A stretch of 13,947 nt of DNA. It comes from Gammaproteobacteria bacterium. GTDB lineage: Bacteria > Pseudomonadota > Gammaproteobacteria > Arenicellales > Arenicellaceae. The notes under the pieces were generated by a model. The model had not been told where the DNA came from, ran no database searches, and saw only the letters and a list, made by a program, of their open reading frames with translations. Shown here piece after piece: positions 13,691 through 13,947 of the stretch (its first letter is position 1; every line of letters begins with the position of its first letter). The stretch spans positions 1 to 13,947 of the forward strand of contig JAUHZM010000049.1 of assembly GCA_030426005.1 (NCBI GenBank), written 5' to 3'. The translations under genes were made by a program, and so were the position numbers.

Positions 13691-13910
13691 TGAGTACGCG
13701 CTGCTGTTCCCGCTTCCAATCGCGTTCTTTAATGCTGGCGCGTTTATCGTGTTGCTTCTTACCGCGTGCTAAACCAATTTTTAGTTTTGCCCGACCGCGC
13801 ATCCAATACAGGTCAAGCGGCACCAGTGTGTAGCCAGCGCGTTCTACCTGTCCAATTAGACGGCTAATCTCAAATCGTTTCATCAACAATTTGCGGCGTC
13901 GGACAGGGTC
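13680..13910 (-). CDS. smpB: SsrA-binding protein SmpB, C-terminal half; 5' part missing or disrupted
   Basis: SmpB binds tmRNA and brings it to stalled ribosomes for trans-translation. The readable part covers about 76 residues, matching roughly E. coli residues 84-160. It starts DPVRRRKLLMKRFEI, continues RAGYTLVPLDLYWMRGRAKL, then KIGLARGKKQHDKRASIKER, and ends DWKREQQRVLKGG. The basic C-terminal tail that enters the ribosome is intact. Upstream, the same frame reads a few non-matching residues and meets TGA at 13922-13920. The expected preceding family residues (ASTH-like) are absent from all three minus-strand frames of the last 37 bases. That terminal segment is 29/40 G+C, unlike the gene. 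The gene is therefore partial at the window edge and may be frameshifted or joined to foreign sequence. Its stop codon lies in a terminator hairpin. Confidence 0.93.
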   Translation of the reverse strand, partial: DPVRRRKLLMKRFEISRLIGQVERAGYTLVPLDLYWMRGRAKLKIGLARGKKQHDKRASIKERDWKREQQRVLKGG

Positions 13911-13947
13911 TGCCCCGGTTCAGCCCGCAGCGCGGCATTGATCCCGG

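Noticed and set aside
1..13947. CRISPR arrays, tRNA or rRNA genes, transposases, phage genes, toxin-antitoxin pairs
   Set aside because: No regularly spaced repeats, cloverleaf-like segments, or recognisable mobile-element or toxin proteins were seen on either strand.

Overview
This 13.9-kb window carries fifteen protein genes in roughly 50% G+C DNA. All are typical of a free-living proteobacterium. The photolyase, hybrid peroxiredoxin-glutaredoxin, DUF3820, DUF1223, SpoIIM/RDD/MoxR and SmpB proteins together point to a marine-type gammaproteobacterium; this placement is an inference from family resemblance, not a database result. No tRNA, rRNA, CRISPR array, insertion sequence or phage gene was seen. 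Coding density is high: the longest gene-free stretch is 169 bp (595-763), and no gap exceeds 300 bp.

Left end (1-1510): two small membrane-protein genes point away from each other across a 169-bp intergenic region. The minus-strand gene encodes a DUF805 protein whose C-terminus looks like the membrane helix of a type IV pilin. The plus-strand gene encodes a BPSS1780/DUF975-like multi-pass protein. Both begin with a related 'Y(Q/K)AP' peptide. The shared intergenic region holds an inverted repeat and a 10-bp direct repeat.

Centre (1568-8605): seven plus-strand genes form a compact operon: RDD protein, SpoIIM-family protein, an unnamed membrane protein, a DUF4129-like protein, a DUF4350 protein, a MoxR AAA+ ATPase and a DUF58 protein. 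From the second gene on, every start codon overlaps the previous gene's end. This is the MoxR-type membrane module. The ATPase and the DUF58 protein would act as a chaperone pair at the inner membrane, and the other five supply membrane parts of unknown biochemical role. It is the least understood system in the window.

Right of centre (8679-12094): a class I CPD photolyase, a peroxiredoxin-glutaredoxin fusion, a short DUF3820 protein and an exported DUF1223 protein with a CxxC motif. Light damage and peroxide/thiol chemistry are a common thread, but co-regulation is not shown.

Right end (12215-13947): a sodium-dependent NSS-family transporter converges on smpB (minus strand). Between them is a perfect 9-bp hairpin that includes the smpB stop codon. 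The smpB frame is closed by a stop about 240 bp from its 3' end, inside a terminal segment that is abruptly G+C-rich. This looks like a contig-edge or junction problem, or a real disruption.

Nothing here is clearly a new system. The best candidates for follow-up are the unnamed membrane component of the MoxR operon, the pilin-tailed DUF805 protein, the palindrome before the photolyase gene and the broken smpB frame.
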